In this document: in pieces, positions 23,401-37,085 of the stretch
Numbering within the stretch: position 1 is the first letter of the stretch
Layout of the letters: every line of letters begins with the position of its first letter
Assembly (NCBI GenBank): GCA_021399435.1
Contig: JAJTUP010000003.1
Location: forward strand, 1,674,001-1,738,000
Source: Diaporthe sp. PMI_573
Lineage: Eukaryota > Ascomycota > Sordariomycetes > Diaporthales > Diaporthaceae
Length of the DNA: 64,000 nt
Direction of reading: 5' to 3'
Program-made: the position numbers and the translations under genes
The notes under the pieces: model-generated
Databases searched by the model: none
What the model saw: only the letters and a program-made list of their open reading frames with translations
What the model was told of the DNA's origin: nothing

Positions 23401-26400
23401 CTTCCTCATAAGTAGGGCCACGGAATGTGTAGTAGGCGGGGTAAGAGCCGTCAGACCGTCCGCAGATGAAGGTGACACGGCGAACACCGCGGGCGTTGAG
23501 CTCGCCCTTGAATTGCTCGATAATATCAGCGATACGAGCCAGATTCTCGGCGTCGTTGCCGCTCTCCGAATCGCGGACGGCAATGTTGACCACGTTTGAA
23601 AGCTCATCTTGAGAATCACGACGGGTGGGAGGCGGCTTCCTCTTCCCAGCCAAGTCAGGAATCAGGCTGTTCTTCTTCGCCTGGCTCTTCTGTGAGAGAG
23701 GGAGGATTTCAAGAGCCTTGGCTAGCAGATCCTCGACATCGTCCAAGTACTTGCAGGGGACGATGACGCCGCGGCGCCCTGCGTCTTCTCCGACCTTGCG
23801 AGTCAAGTAAGACATGTCGCTGATAGAGTTGATGCGTCCGAAACCATAATCAGCCCTGCCGGGGGTGGCAGGGGTGGCCGGGGACGAAGGCGCGGCAGAC
23901 TCCACAGGCAAGCCAAGCTCTGACTGGCCCATCTTCCTGAGCACGAAGTCCCACGAAACAAAACATGGGTTTTCCGCCTCATCTGAGTGATACTCGATTT
24001 GCTTGATCATATACGCACGATAAGCACGGCGCACGTATACCTCTAGGGCGGCCAGTCCGACCCAAGGATCCTCGTGAGCGAAGAATTGGGGCAGCACATC
24101 AAAGACCGTGTACTTCGAGTCGAAGACTTCCTTGATCACGTCCAAGGCAGGGTTCCGGTGATCCAGTCCGGACTCGCCGTACTTGGACTCGACAACGGAA
24201 GACCGCAGGATGTGCTCCATTTGTGCCTTTCGCTCCTCGAGCGACGGCAAAGCACACTGGATGAGAATCTCTCGCGCCTTGAGCGAAACCTTGGCTGTCT
24301 GACGGGACTCGAGATCCGCCAGTGTCCTCAGTACGGGCCTCAGGTACTTGGCAATATTGCCAACATTGGGCCGGTTCGGGCGATATACATCAAGGATCGC
24401 GAGAATAAGGCTGTTCTTGGCGGTGACACGGCTGTGGGAAAGGACGGTTGTGACGACCTTGGAGATATCCTCTTTGTTTTCGTCTCGGAGTGCAAGAATG
24501 ATCTCTTCATCTTGCTGCTTCTTGCCCGAGAACAGGCGCTCGACCTCGCCGTACCTCTCCAGGACATCCGCAATGACCTTGAGCTCGCGGACCTTTTGGC
24601 CCTCGGTGTACAGGTCGAGTATGGTGGTAAGAGGCTCAAGCGTGGTGCGAAGCGTGTTCACGTCGTTAGGAGCCACGTTGTCATCCAAGAACTTCTGGAA
24701 AGCACGCGCGAGCGCCTTGGCGGGGAACTCTGCATTGCGCTGTTTGGCACGCTCGACAAGTTGTGCAAATTGTGCATCCAGTTTCTGTGGCATACGGCTG
24801 TGCAACGCTGAGAATTGGGCGTTCCACTCGCTGTAGGGCAGTTCAGGATCCCTCAGGACCTCGACAAGGTCCTTGAGAGTTGACTGCATGACGACAGTGT
24901 TGTCGAAGCCCTCGAGAATGTTCCTGAGGGTTTCATGAAGCTTGGAGAACCGCTGGGCAGGCTTGTCACCAGCAACCATCGGGGGGCCGAACTCAGGCAG
25001 GTGGCCGAGGAAAGGCTGAGCCTGCTTGACACGGCTGGGGTCATCCAGGACGAGTATGCCCAAGATGTCACCAGCCTCAAGTGTGGCACCAGGCTGCTTG
25101 ATGAGCTGAACCACACCATCTTCCTGTGCAATGAGCGGCATGTACATCTTCATGACCTCAACTTCGGCGAAAATTTGACCGGCGGTGACGTGCTCGCCAT
25201 TCTCGACCGAGTAGGAGACCAACTTTCCGGGACTGGGTGACCTGAGCTGAGTGGGGTCATTCTCTTGCTCAAGCAAGCAGGTCTTGCTGTCCACGGACAC
25301 ACGGGTGGCCCCAACTTCTTCCTTCCAGTAGATGCTGTGACTGCGCCCATCAAGGAGAATGAGCAGACCACCATCACTAAGCGCACGCACGCCGACGGAA
25401 CATTTGGAACCGTTGATAAAGAGGTGGTAGCTGTCCATGCTCGACCGCGTCACCGTGAATTTGTAACGGTAGCCCTCGTAGATGAAGTCGACGGGGAACA
25501 CGGTCTTGAGGATTTCCTTGGAAGGCACCTGACCCTTGTTCAGGCCAGCCTTGTAGTCGGCAAAGCACTGCTCGCTAGCAATGTGTGCTTTAGTGACGGC
25601 ACCGCAGACGACAGCCAAGGTGGAGTCTGGCCGCTCGGCCGTGAGCTTGTTCGAGATGAGCTCATCCAGCCAGCCGGTGGTGATGGTGTTCTCCTCGAAA
25701 GCCTCGGTCTCCAGGAGCTTGATGAGGTATTCGACGGTGGTTCGGAAGTCACCACGAATGCTCAACTCCTTGAGAGCGACAACCATGTGCTTTCGCGACG
25801 CTTGCCGGTTCTCTCCGTAGGCGAAGATGTGGCCAAATTGCGAGTCGGAGAAACTGTGAATACCCGAACCAGTACTGACAGAGAAGTAACCCCAGACGTT
25901 GGAGCTACTCCTGAAGTTCAGGTCGTGCATGACGCCATTAGACGGCTTGAAGCCCTCGCCAGGATCTTCAGAGGTAATACGGCAGGCGGTGGTGTGGCCC
26001 TTGGGAGTCGGTCGTCGTTGGATCTTGGCACTGGCCTCGTTCTTGAAGTCGAAGTCGATCTCTGTCGCGGTCTTGGGGTCCACGCCATAGAGGAGTCGGA
26101 TATCGCGAATGCGGTGCAGCGGGACACCCATGGCAATCTGGAGCTGGGCAGCAGGCAGGTTGACACCACTGACCATCTCGGTGGTGGGATGCTCGACCTG
26201 GAGACGAGGGTTCAACTCCAGGAAGTAGAACTTGTCATCATGATGGGAGTAAAGGTACTCAACAGTACCCGCGGAGACGTAGCCGACAAGCTTGCCAAGT
26301 CTGACCGCAGCGTCCTCCATGGCTCTGAAGGTAGGAGCCTTGGCAATGGTGACAGGTGCCTCCTCAATAATCTTTTGGTGGCGCCTTTGAACCGAGCAAT

Positions 26401-27550
26401 CTCTGCCAAACAGGGAGATATTGTTGCCGTACTGATCAGCGAGAAGCTGAACCTCCAGATGGCGGGCACTGCTGGCAAGCTTCATGATGAAGATGGGAGA
26501 GCCGGGGATCTCGCTCGCCGCAGCCTTGTAAAGCTGCTCGAAGCCGTCCTCGCCCATGGCCTTCCGGATACCCTTGCCGCCACCACCTTCAGAGGCCTTG
26601 ATCATGACAGGGAAGCCAATCTGCCTGGCCTTCTCGAGGCCCTGCTGCCAGGACTCGACACAGCCCTTCATGTAGACATCGTCGGCCACAGTGACGATTC
26701 CGTGGTCGTCGACAGTGACTTCGTCGACACCAGTGCCAGACCACGGGATGCAGGGTACTGCGGCGTGCTGTGCGACAATTGTAGAGGAGATCTTGTCACC
26801 AAGAGAACGCATGGCAGAGCCAGGAGGTCCTATGAAGACGATCTTCTTGGGCGAGGCGGCCAGCGATTCTGGCAGTTTCGGGTTCTCTGAGGCGTGACCC
26901 CTGTGCGCAGAAAACGGTCAGTCTTGGGGTTCGAGCAACGGCTCGCATGTAGCGATTTCGGGAAGCATCCGGACGTACCAGCCTGCCCAAACTGCGTGGA
27001 CGTTCATGCGCTCGGCAATATCCACGATCAGCTCCACGTTGGCGTAGTTGTGGTTGTTGGTGCCGCCGGGGACTTCGACGTAGTGGTCTGCCATTCGGAT
27101 ATAGTCTGCGTTGGCTTGCAGATCTTCGGGAGTGGCCATGACGGTGAACTGGATGGCGCGCTCGTCGCCGAAAGTCTCGTAAGCCCATTTTCGGACTGAT
27201 CGGATTTCCTTGACGGCAGCAATGCCGTTGTTGGCAATCAGAACCTATTCAACGTCGCAGTTTGGTCAGCTTCGCTTGTTCGGGCCAAATGTCTCGCGGC
27301 CGTCTCTGTAGCCAGAGTTCCTGCTTGCCCAGTCCTCTGCCGGGGTCGGGGAAATACTGACATTTGTAATGACTGTGTGCCCGCTGTTTGCAATCACGAA
27401 ATCCTTCACTTTCGAGTCTTTCGCGTTCTCGACTCTGTTGCCTCCGATGAAGTGGTCTGCTATCTGGTGCAGCTCAGCATATGTCTGCTTGCCATTGTTC
27501 TGGGGCACAACAACGCCGCTCCGGGGCGCGTTGCTGGTTATTTCGGTCAT
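20452..27550 (-). CDS. acc1: Acetyl-CoA carboxylase
   Basis: The coding sequence is complement(20452..21986, 22042..26900, 26979..27244, 27362..27550): four exons, introns of 55, 78 and 117 nt, and 2282 residues, the usual length for a fungal ACC. This cytosolic multidomain enzyme carboxylates acetyl-CoA to malonyl-CoA, the first step of fatty-acid synthesis and a source for polyketides. The biotin carboxylase region opens with the N-terminal [15 protein letters not shown] junction spliced across intron 1 and carries the ATP-grasp Gly-rich loop [10 protein letters not shown] near 258. The biotin carboxyl carrier site EVMKMYMPL puts the biotinyl lysine at about residue 735, as in yeast Acc1. 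A central domain follows, then the carboxyltransferase half ([53 protein letters not shown]). The donor of intron 1 reads GTCAGT. The frame remains open upstream to an ATG at 27712. I chose 27550 because [12 protein letters not shown] is the family-like start. Confidence 0.96.
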
Positions 27551-30500
27551 TTTGAGGGTGGAAGGGTCCGTCGCTGGAGAGAGGTGCAATGGTAGGGTAT
27601 CTAGGTCATTAATGATGCAGAGAGCGTCGGGCCTTCGAACCAGGGGTGTCGAGCCTCGAGCTGTGGAGGTAGAGGAGTCGTGGTCGGCGGTAAAGGGATG
27701 TAGATGTGTCAAGAAACCCGCCGAAGCTAGTAAAAGCGCGGCGTCGGTCGACGAGAAAGTAGCCGGTATGTATCTGAGGGCCGGGATTCAGGGCGGAATG
27801 CAGCTCGAAACGCCTGTGTCTCGCAGAAAGGGATCAGCGTCAAGATTCGAATAACGGGTCTTGCAAAGGCTGGGTCAGCAGCGGCCAGGATCCAAGTCAG
27901 CCGCCACCGCGATCCACCAACGGGTTCCCGGGCTGCTGACATCGGGCAAGCCATGTCCATGTCCGGGTCCGGCGTTGGGCGGAAATACGATTTACTCGTG
28001 GGTTGTAGACTCAATGCTTGGGTTGAGACTTACACGCTCTATGTGTCACAACAAGACTGTGGTGGCTGCGTGCGTGGTGGTCCTGCGAGCTCTATGCGGA
28101 CTTGTGGTCTTCTCTAGGAACTTTGGGGGAGGAGGGGGAGAATGTGTTTTTGTTTGGTCCCTGGGTTGCAGATGGACCTTGTGGTCGTCTAGGTCTTTTT
28201 GTCCGCGTTGGCTGGTAGCTCGAGCAGAAGGAGGGTGTAGCAGGAGAGCAGAGAGGAAAAGGTTCAACAAGCCAAGGTCTGTGGACGAAGCCGGCGGAGT
28301 AAGGGCAGCTCGGGATTGATATAGGCTGGCCCTGCGGGAGTGGACGAGGGTGGACCTTCAATCCAGCGAGGCCCGAGTCACAGACACACTGACAGACGGA
28401 CGGGCTGACTTTTTTTTCTCTCGTCGGCCGTCTACACAGTACCAAACCAGCTCAATGCCATACAATGCCATCCAATTGCTGTCTGGCCAGCAGTCTTGTT
28501 CCTCCACCCCTTCCCCGATTCACCGGACAAGGTTCGTGCCCACCCCCTGGTCGGCCCTGCATCATCCATAATTCAACCAGAGCGGGAAGCTACGCGCGCC
28601 CAATCATCAGCCGGCGCCGGCTCGTTGGGGGACATCTGGATCTTTGGTGGGATGGTGGGGCCCTTGCAGCTATGCATCTCATCTATCCATCTAGACAGAC
28701 TCATCGGGGTAACGGTGGGTACGCTGCTCAGAACCCCAAAATGCCGTGTTGACGGACGATAAGAATAGCCCCTGCCTCCTCTCCTTCTCCCTTCTCCCAC
28801 CGCACTCTCATGTTAATCAGAATCAGACAGAAGAAAGACGGACCTGCTGTCTCATTCCAAGAAGGGATGTTGACATCATGCTGTACACCCTTCCTTGTAA
28901 AGTCGATATGGGTCAATCGGGGTACGTTCAGCTCGCCCGTGCTGGGCCGGGCTCAGCTCAGAAATCGCCCGGCCCAAACCTTCGGTGCCCGAACATCCCC
29001 CCCCCTTTGGGGGAAGCGCTGGCACATGCACGGCTTATTCCACCACGGGCCCGTGTGCTCGGCAATCCAACTTTCTGACTGCATTGCCGTGCAACGCAAC
29101 TTACCGAGCGCCCCAGCGTGCCAATTGTCCGGACTCCGGAGGCATGTCTCTTCGAGATGGTTCTTCGAGGTGGTTCTCCATCATCATCGCCGATACGTTG
29201 TTTTTGCACCGACGACCCGTATGAATTCTATGTCAATCAAGGGTGAAGTCGAAGTCGAGAACAGCGTCGAAGTAAGGGATGCTACCTCCCTCTCCTTATC
29301 GATCGATATTGATCAATCGAGGCTTGTTTCCCCACGTTACTGCTGCGCTTTACTGGGTACGTACGGGTGAAGAAAAAAAAAAGAAACCTCAACCAAATCG
29401 AACATTGCCGTCTCGCTAAGATCCGCGGGCCCCCCTGGTCTAGCGGATCTCCGGAGCAGCCTTGTGACAGCCACAGCAAAACTACTGTGTACTCGCTCTT
29501 ATCTCCTGCCTCGAATGCAACAAGCAAGGACGAAAGGTTGTCACAGTTTCGGCCCTGGCCCGGGCCACGTCCAGAGTTCCGTTCATCCGGTCGTGGTTGT
29601 GAAGTGAGTTCAGGTTGTGTTGAGCAAATGCCTCGAAATCCTCTCGGCAGAACCCGCGCTGTTTTGTAGCGCGCCGCATAATGCATTGATGGTAGGCGTG
29701 CGCTGCCAGGAAAAGAGATGAGCTGTCTGTCCATCCCCCCCAATTGTTGAGGCTGCCCTTCCTCCAAAAGTGCCTGCTGCTGCTGCTGCTGCCCCGCGGT
29801 GACCCCTGTCCCTGGGAGTTCCAAGGTTTCCCAGCGGGGTGGGAATTCAGGTAGCTAGCGCCAGGGTCCGCCCTTCCAACCCGCATATCCCCAACATCTT
29901 GTCCGCCGCGCCAGCGGGCGGCGAGGCTAAGAGCCGACCAATTTCTTGGGCTACGAAGCGCAAAAGGCGCACGAGGCTGAAATGCTCGGTCATTCCAAGG
30001 GGCTGCCTGGGGTGAAACCGTCGACGTCTTCTTTGTTTGTCAATGAGCCGTGGTTTGGTGGCATTGCGACGAGATATCTAAGCCACTGCAAACGCCAAGC
30101 AGTGTTGCTCAGGCACGATGAGTCGCAGCCCTGCCGACTATCTGATATGCATCTAATGGAATTACTGTCCAGTCAACCTGGAATCTGGACACTCATGTTT
30201 TCTCCCTGGCCCAAAGTGGGACATCGTTTGGCTGTCAGGCACCGAGTGGGTGGAACCACCGCCTGGCTTAGGGATGCACAACATCCTCAAGAGGCCATAG
30301 GACATGATGCAAACTGACCCTGTCCAATCCCATCAGCATCACCTGCCCTGGCTTGGTCAACCATGTAAACTCGGTTCTATTCTACCCCCACACCTCTCCA
30401 CCCTTCAGCGCCTGAAGAATGGTCGTGGTGGGTGAGGCCACCAGGCGCGACTCAAGAGCCCAGGGAATCATCTCCGCCCTGTCGCATTGATCTCAGCAGC

Positions 30501-31288
30501 CGACCAGGTGACACCACCTCATCGTGGATAGATCCTCGGCCAGCAGGCGGAGCGGGAACAGCCCGCTCGGCCGGACGTCATCCGCTCGGGAAACGGACCA
30601 ACCCCCTTCCCTACCCCAGCCGTGCTCTGACTGTGGATGGTCTCCCAGGTGGCCGGCCGATGGGGCCGTCGCAGCGCAGGTGGGCTGGCTCCGGTAACAG
30701 TAGTGTCAAGCCGCACTATCCGTCTTCTCTATCATTGCACCTGCGGCATGCGATAACGATCTGGCTGGCCATCGTCCCACCATGGCTGGGCACGGTGTCA
30801 AAAGGTCATCAAGACATTGTCATGAATACGAGATCCATGTCACCGTGATGAAAACAACCATGTGCTTGATCGTTTATACCTCAAGGATGTATTACTCTCC
30901 TGATGGTGATACTATCTCCGGACAACTTCATCCTCCAGCACCTCTATTGTCCATCGTCAATTTGGTCTCACGCCCTCCAGACAGCCTAAGCCGGGCAGCA
31001 ACCAGTCTCACTCTAACGCTGAAAAAGGATGCTTTCTGACCCAACCAAAGCTCCTCAGTCACGCGGGAATGCGATAAACTCCGTACCAATCGTATGCCAT
31101 GCCACGCCGAACCGGTTCGCCCGTGTAAATGACCCTGTCGCAATGATCGCAGCCCTCGTAGTGAACAAAAGAAATGGGTATGATGACAAATGAAAGAAAC
31201 AGTATTGGTGTCAATGTGAAGGTAATATATAATGGACGCCGCCGGTCGAGCCCGCCTGCCCGTCTCAGTACTCGCCACTGCGGTTCTC
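27551..31288. other. Intergenic upstream of acc1, no gene recognised
   Basis: This 3.7-kb stretch holds the acc1 promoter and leader and the 3' region of nudE. A (CTG)n run lies at about 29775-29792. Frames on both strands lack conserved domains. Confidence 0.5.
29772..29794. repeat. CTG trinucleotide repeat
   Basis: About six perfect CTG units occur in gene-free DNA. Confidence 0.75.
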
Positions 31289-33164
31289 CTAGAAGGTTTC
31301 ACCCAGATCGCCCAGAGGTTGTGTCGATGTCTTCTTGATCAGTGCCGGGCCTATGCTCGGCCGCCTGACTGGCTCGGCCTGAACGCTTGCTAAGCTCTGT
31401 CGCCTTGAGGTTGGCATCGGTAGACCGCTTGGTGTTGGGATCCCACTGCCGCCCTCTAGTCGACTGTAGGTTCCGCGCCTGCTTGGCGTCCTATACGTCC
31501 GCTCCTCCGGCTCTACTTCTTCTGCTGTGCTGAGGCTCAGACTGCTCACCGAGTGCCCGTGGAAACTGCTGCCGAAACTCGTCCTACTGATTGGCCGGCC
31601 CAAGGGTGTCCTCGCGCCACCTGCACGGCTTCCTGGCCGTGGTGGCGCAATCATGCTATCGTTCCTGCCGTCGGCCCGGCTGAGTGGCCGCGCGTAGCTC
31701 GAGGTGCTGGCGCGGCTGCTGGGACGGCTCATCTCGGATCCGGAATCGATGGGGCCACGGTTTGGGAGAGGGCCAAATGACAGCCTGCTAACACCCGATA
31801 TACTAAGTCGGGGCAGGTGTCTTCCGCCATTGGTGCTTCTGTTGAAACCGTTGCCGGTCGGCGTCGCGTCCTCTGGCGTCGTGCTGGTCGCGGTCGATGA
31901 CACGGACGAAACCCCTCGCTTGCGGGATCTTATCGTGACATTGGAATTGCTAGCGACAGACCTAGGAGAGGCACGCGGCGGCGTAACGGTGGGTGCGGGG
32001 AGTTTGGAGCGGGCAGAATGAACACGGGCTTCGAGACGCTGCATCTGGGCAGTGAGGGTTCGGATGTGCGTGAGGGACGTTGACGGGGGTATCCTATTCT
32101 GGCCAGGCGCCTTGGGTGGAAGTGGTTTCGTCGTCGTTCTACGGAGCGCAGGCGCGGGTCGCTGGGAGGCACTCGCGGTGGGGTTTTGAGTAGTGGACGA
32201 CCGCGACGCTGTCGAGGACACCCGCGGTCTTGGGGTGTTACTCGAGGACATCGAAGGCAATCTCGATCTCTTTGGCTTCGCAGTAGCAGCCGCGGGTGGT
32301 TTCGCGGACGGAGCCCTGGGCTTCGAGTTGGGGATCGGGGCAGACGCATCTGACATCGGTGGAGATGGGGGCTCATGTACCGGAGTCTTCGAGGACGATA
32401 CCGATCCAGGTGGTGTCGAGACGAGTGGGGAGCTGGCACCAGACATTGTGCTGTTGTCGAACATAGGGCTTCCGGGAATGGAAAGGTCTGTGGATATCGT
32501 GGACAGATGGCGTTGCTCCTCCTGCTTCTTCAACTTGTCCTGGAGGATCTCAGCTTCGATCTTGAGGTCGGACAACTCTTCTCGGAGTCTTTGCGCTTCT
32601 ATTCTGAGCTGCTCCCGTTCTTGTTCACCGATCTTGATCTCCTCCTCCGTCATGACTTGCCTCTCGATCGCCGCGTTGTATTTCGATTCCATGTCCTCGA
32701 GGGAGGAGTCCGTGATCCGCGCTTGTCGCTCGAAGTCATCGTTTGCAACTTCGATGTCGCGGAGTTTGTGCTGCATCGTGCGATTCGTATCCCTCAAAGT
32801 TGTGATCTCCTTTTCCAAGGCGTTCTGCGCCGCGTTCGCCTCGGCCTTGGATTCCTTGTACTTCCTCTGCAGGGGCGGAGTCAGTCACGATGGTCCTCTG
32901 GCGGCACAACTTTAGAGGCGGTGAGCCTACCTTCCACTCGTCGACCTCGAAGACGAGACCTTCTGCCTTGTTTTTGAGCGCATTCTCCCTCTTCTCGGCG
33001 GCTTCGAGGTCCTTTTCCAGCTCCTTCTCGAGCTCCTCGCTGGAGACCCTGAATTCGGCAAGTTCGGTCTCCAGCTGCTCGTATTGCGACTTGTACCAGG
33101 CGAGTGATGCTTCCGAGCCTGCGTCTTCGCCAGGCGGCGATGACGGCGGTTCGGACGCCAACAT
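31289..33164 (-). CDS. nudE: NudE-family dynein regulator
   Basis: The coding sequence is complement(31289..32866, 32931..33164), one 64-nt intron, about 603 residues. The N-terminal half is a long coiled coil (about residues 20-200). It has the family signature LAWYKSQYEQLETELAEF, then TTLRDTNRTMQHKLRDIEVA, NDDFERQAR and SLEDMESKYNAAIERQVM. NudE (ro-11 in Neurospora) joins the LIS1/NudF-dynein complex and acts in nuclear migration and hyphal growth. The C-terminal half is a Ser/Pro/Arg-rich disordered tail typical of the family in filamentous fungi. I use the ATG at 33164 (MLASEPPSS). An in-frame ATG at 33188 would add eight residues. No membrane segment is present. Confidence 0.92.
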
Positions 33165-34585
33165 TCTGATGGGTTTTTGGATAGACAAACAAGTGAAATC
33201 GTGAGGTGTGACGGGAGCGCGCCACTCGTTACAAAAGTTGCATGTGATCGGTGGTCAAACTCGGAAATGTCGATCTGGTGGTCGGTAAAAGAGGGGCGTT
33301 GGCTTGGGTCGTTGATAAGGAAAAAGGGGTGAGTCGGTAGCAAAGGATCGTCGGCGTGAACTCGTTTGGGAGGACGGGTGAAAGAAAACAAAAAAGAAGC
33401 CGACCGCGATGACGAAGAACCGATTGCTCCCTGATGCGATGCGGTGCGGTGCGGTGCGACAAGGTGGTGGGCGGTGCCTTGCCTTGTTTCAGTCAGATCC
33501 AAGGATCATCTCTGGACTCCGTCTGCGTGTGGTTCATGCGCAAAATAGAGGGCCCCAAGGAGGTTTGGTAGGTCGTCGCGCGCCAGCCGAGAGAAGGGAA
33601 ATGGTTGGTGGGAGAAGGGCCGTGTTGTCGCCGGGCGGTCAGGTGTGCTGCCCGTCGGGTCTGTCGACTGCTGAATGACCTACCGTGTCGACAACACCGC
33701 ATCAGGCTGTCGGGAAGCCTCGTCGCAGTGCGTGGTCGTGGTGGTTGTGTCGCGGGTTTGGAATGACGAGGAATGCTCCTGCTCCAGCAGCTGCAGCAGA
33801 GCGCAGAGCCCGTGTCTCCCTGGCCTGGCCTGGCCGTCGCTTAGTTGCTGTTTCCCTGTGGACGTGCGCGCTGCATTTGTTGGTTCCCCCCTGTTGATGA
33901 CTCCTGCCTCTTTGGCCGCTTCCCGTCTATCCCTCCTGACGCGGGCATGGCGCTAGGCCACGCACGGTAAGCCTGCTGTCACGGCAACCGTGCACGGTCC
34001 AGACACTTGACATGCAGCCAATCAAGTGGCGGCAGACCTCAGATCTGCCGGAAGCTTCATCTGGGGGATGCAGGAGCATTCACCCATGGATCCATGGATC
34101 AAGATTACTATGTAACCACCTCAGTTCACTTCAGCAAACCACATGCACGTCACCACGTCTAAGCGCGATGCAACACACTTCCCACTGGCTGTCCCATCTA
34201 TTATGCTCGCGGAGTCGGTCTTCCAGTCTTCCCAGTTCACAGCCAAGCAAAGCTGGCACGGAGAGGAACCAGTCAAAGAAGCCCAGGCTCAGGCGTCAAA
34301 CGGCTGCGTTCTGGTTTGGATGAACTGCAGCTCTGGTGCGAATTCAAATACACACCAAGTAACAGCGTTGCAGACCAAGCTTCCATTCAACCCTCCCGCC
34401 AGGTCCGCATGCCATGCCACCTTGACAAACAACATGTCTCTGCCGACGCAGGCGACGCGACATCTTCACAATAGCTTTGCCACCGGGCGGGGCACTTCGA
34501 GAGGTTTCTGTGCTCGGTCAAGTCCTGCAAGTCTCGTCTCGTATTCTTGTCGTCTCCGCCCCCTCCGCCCGGCCCCAGGGGCTCA
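33165..34585. other. Intergenic upstream of nudE
   Basis: This contains the nudE promoter and the GH95 3' region. It includes a GCGGT pentanucleotide run (about 33436-33458) and a CAG-rich patch near 33783-33800. No gene was recognised. Confidence 0.5.
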
Positions 34586-37085
34586 TCATCTAAAGTCCCC
34601 ACACGTTCCTTCTCCAGCCATGAGGTCTTTGTGCGTTATGTGGTGCTCACCAAACCCTCGAGCCACGGCAACTTTTCCATCTGGATATTTGACAGCCATC
34701 GCGGAATCGTCATGCAGCGAGTTATGGGCCGTCACAGGGTCGATGATCTTGCCGTCCTTCCACTGGAAAGACGCGGTCCAGCCATCGCGGACGTGAAGCC
34801 CTGTGAGCTTCCCATGTTCCCACTCCTTCGGGCAGGCTGGTAGCAGCGTCACACCAGCCCCGTACAGCGTTGGCTCCCACCGTCTCGCAAGACATTCCAG
34901 GATGCCTGTGCACCCTCCAAAGTTACCGTCGATCTGAAATGGTGGATGGTTGTCCAGCATGTTGTCGAGGGTTGAGTCCTTGAGAAGAAGCTCCACGTGC
35001 TTGCCGGCCCCGTCCGAATCCCTCAAGCGAGCATGCAGGTTCAGCAGCCATGCCCTACTCCAGCCAGTGTGCCCTCCTCCATGGGCCGCCCTTCTCTCCA
35101 GGACTCTCCTCGCTGCCGTCGTCTCCTCATGGGTACGCAGTGTGTTCCCTGGATACAGACCGAAGAGATGGGAAACGTGCCTGTGACCTGGCTCGAGTTC
35201 GTCGTAGTCTTTCAGCCCCCACTCTTGTATCAGGCCTAGTCCGTTGATTTGCACCGGCGGCAGTCTCACTTCTTCCACTTTACCAGCCAGCGGGTGCTCC
35301 CCTCGGTACAGCTTCTCAACTGTCCACAAGAAGTACTCAAAGGCCATTTCCACAATAGCCATATCCATCGTCGACCCCTCGCAGAGTATGCCTGGCCGGC
35401 CATCTGACACGAATGTGTTTTCCGGGGAGAGTGAGGGGTTCGTCACAAGGTATTTTCCACACTCGGTTGGGACAAGAAAGTCGACGAGGAACTCAATGCA
35501 GCCTTCGAGAATCGGCGCAAGGCGTTCGTGCAGGCTCCGATCGTACCGTTCTCTCACGAGTTTCATCATGTCGACGCAGACCCAGACACCTGCCAGGGGC
35601 CACAACGTTGCCGGCATCCACTTATCTTGGGGATCCGTGTCTGCCCAGATGTCCGTGTTGTGGTGGGCACACCATCCCCTGCACCCATACATGGCGAGCG
35701 CCGTCTTGCGCCCTCTCTCTGCCATTCTTTCCAGCAGGTCAACCAACGGCAGAGCGCACTCGAATAGATTGCATGGAGCCGCGGGCCAGTAGTTCATCTG
35801 CATGTTTATGTTGATGGTCATCTTGCAGCCCCACGGAGGTGCAAAGGAGGGATTCCAGATACCTTGTAGGTTAGCCGGCAGTGGCTTGTGGGAGTTGCGA
35901 CTGGACGATATGAGTAGGTATCGCCCGAAGTTGTGGTACAGAGCGACAAGACCCGGATCACGGCGGTTCTTGATGCGCTGATCAGTCGAGATGTGCGAAG
36001 CGTCTGGCCACATGCGGAGGTGGACACGATTGAACAGAGACTGGTAGTCAACGACGTGCCGGTCAAGAAGCGCCTGCCATGACTGCCGCAGTGCGTGGTT
36101 GACGTCGTCCACAGCCGCCTCTTCTGGGTCTGATGCTCGGAATGTTGTCTGAGCACCAATAGCTATGGTACAAGCAGAAGAGCTCACGACAAGGCAGCTG
36201 CCAACGGCTTCAATAGAGCTCCTGTCAGGGTCATCGCAACTCACGCCGAGCACGAGAGCCAGCTGGTTGCTGTGCTGTCCGCCGGGAGTTGCTCGCAGCA
36301 CAATTCGGTCCTCTACCGCACAGATACTGTCGAGAAACTCATTTGTCTCGTGCTCGACCTCGCTGACACGGTTCAGCCTTACTATGAAACGGACCGGGCG
36401 TGTTGCCGTCACTCTCACGAGTATCACCTGGTCTAGAAAACTCGCCAGAACCTGTCTTGTGACAGTCGTTTGCTTGCCAGTGTCTTGACCTTCCCGGTAT
36501 TGATATTCCGTCCCGCAAATCGCTCGCGATAGATCCAGGCATCCTGATTTGCATCTAGTCAGTAGAGCGTTCAATCGAACTGTCTCAGGAACACCCTCGA
36601 AAGGGCATCCTAACTCTCAACCCCGGCCTGGTGAGTATTGGAAGCAACTTGAAGCACGCACTCCGATATTCAGAAATATTCTCGTGTCCGAACTCGAGAT
36701 AGCAATTCCCTAATGGTTCATAGTGCCGCATACTCGCCGGCGAGGCAAAGAAGGCGGTCTGAACCAGCTCCTCGGCCTCGGCATGCCGACCCTCACGGAT
36801 AAGCCGCCGAAGCAGGGGTAGATTTCGGTAAGCATCACGGGGCGTGCGGTCTTGCGGTCCGCCATACCAAACCGAGTCCTCGTTCAGCTGGAGGAGTTCG
36901 GTAGTTGTCCGGCCATGCACCATGGCACCCAAGCGACCGTTGCCGACCGGCAAGGCTTCGGACCATAGTTTAGATGGCTGGGTGTAGTGGAGGTGCAAAT
37001 GCTGGTTCTCTGGGATCGACTTCTCCCGGACGGGTGCGCCCGCGCAAGCGCTTCGAGCCGCCGTGGACGCATTGCCCGCATCCAT
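34586..37085 (-). CDS. GH95 alpha-L-fucosidase-like glycoside hydrolase, probably intracellular
   Basis: The coding sequence is complement(34586..36543, 36662..37085): one 118-nt intron (GTGCGT donor, ATCAG acceptor) and 793 residues. It belongs to GH95, whose members cleave alpha-1,2-L-fucosyl residues by inversion. Landmarks in order: YTQPSKLWSEALPVGNGRLG near 35 (GH95 N-domain), QLNEDSVWYGGP, RHYEPLGNCYLEF, LPANLQGIWNPSF, TININMQMNYWPAAPCNL, HHNTDIWADTDP, NPSLSPENTF, PGHRHVSHLFGLYPG, WSRAWLLNLHARL and HPPFQIDGNFGG. These hold the conserved Asn, Glu and Asp positions of the family's active site. The N-terminus (MDAGNASTAARSACAG) has no hydrophobic signal peptide, unlike typical secreted fucosidases, so the enzyme may act in the cytosol. 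It is divergent from an MFS sugar transporter 789 bp away. Confidence 0.88.

Noticed and set aside
25265..26890. Open frame of 541 codons on the plus strand
   Set aside because: It is antisense to the biotin carboxylase part of acc1, with the same codon-bias explanation.
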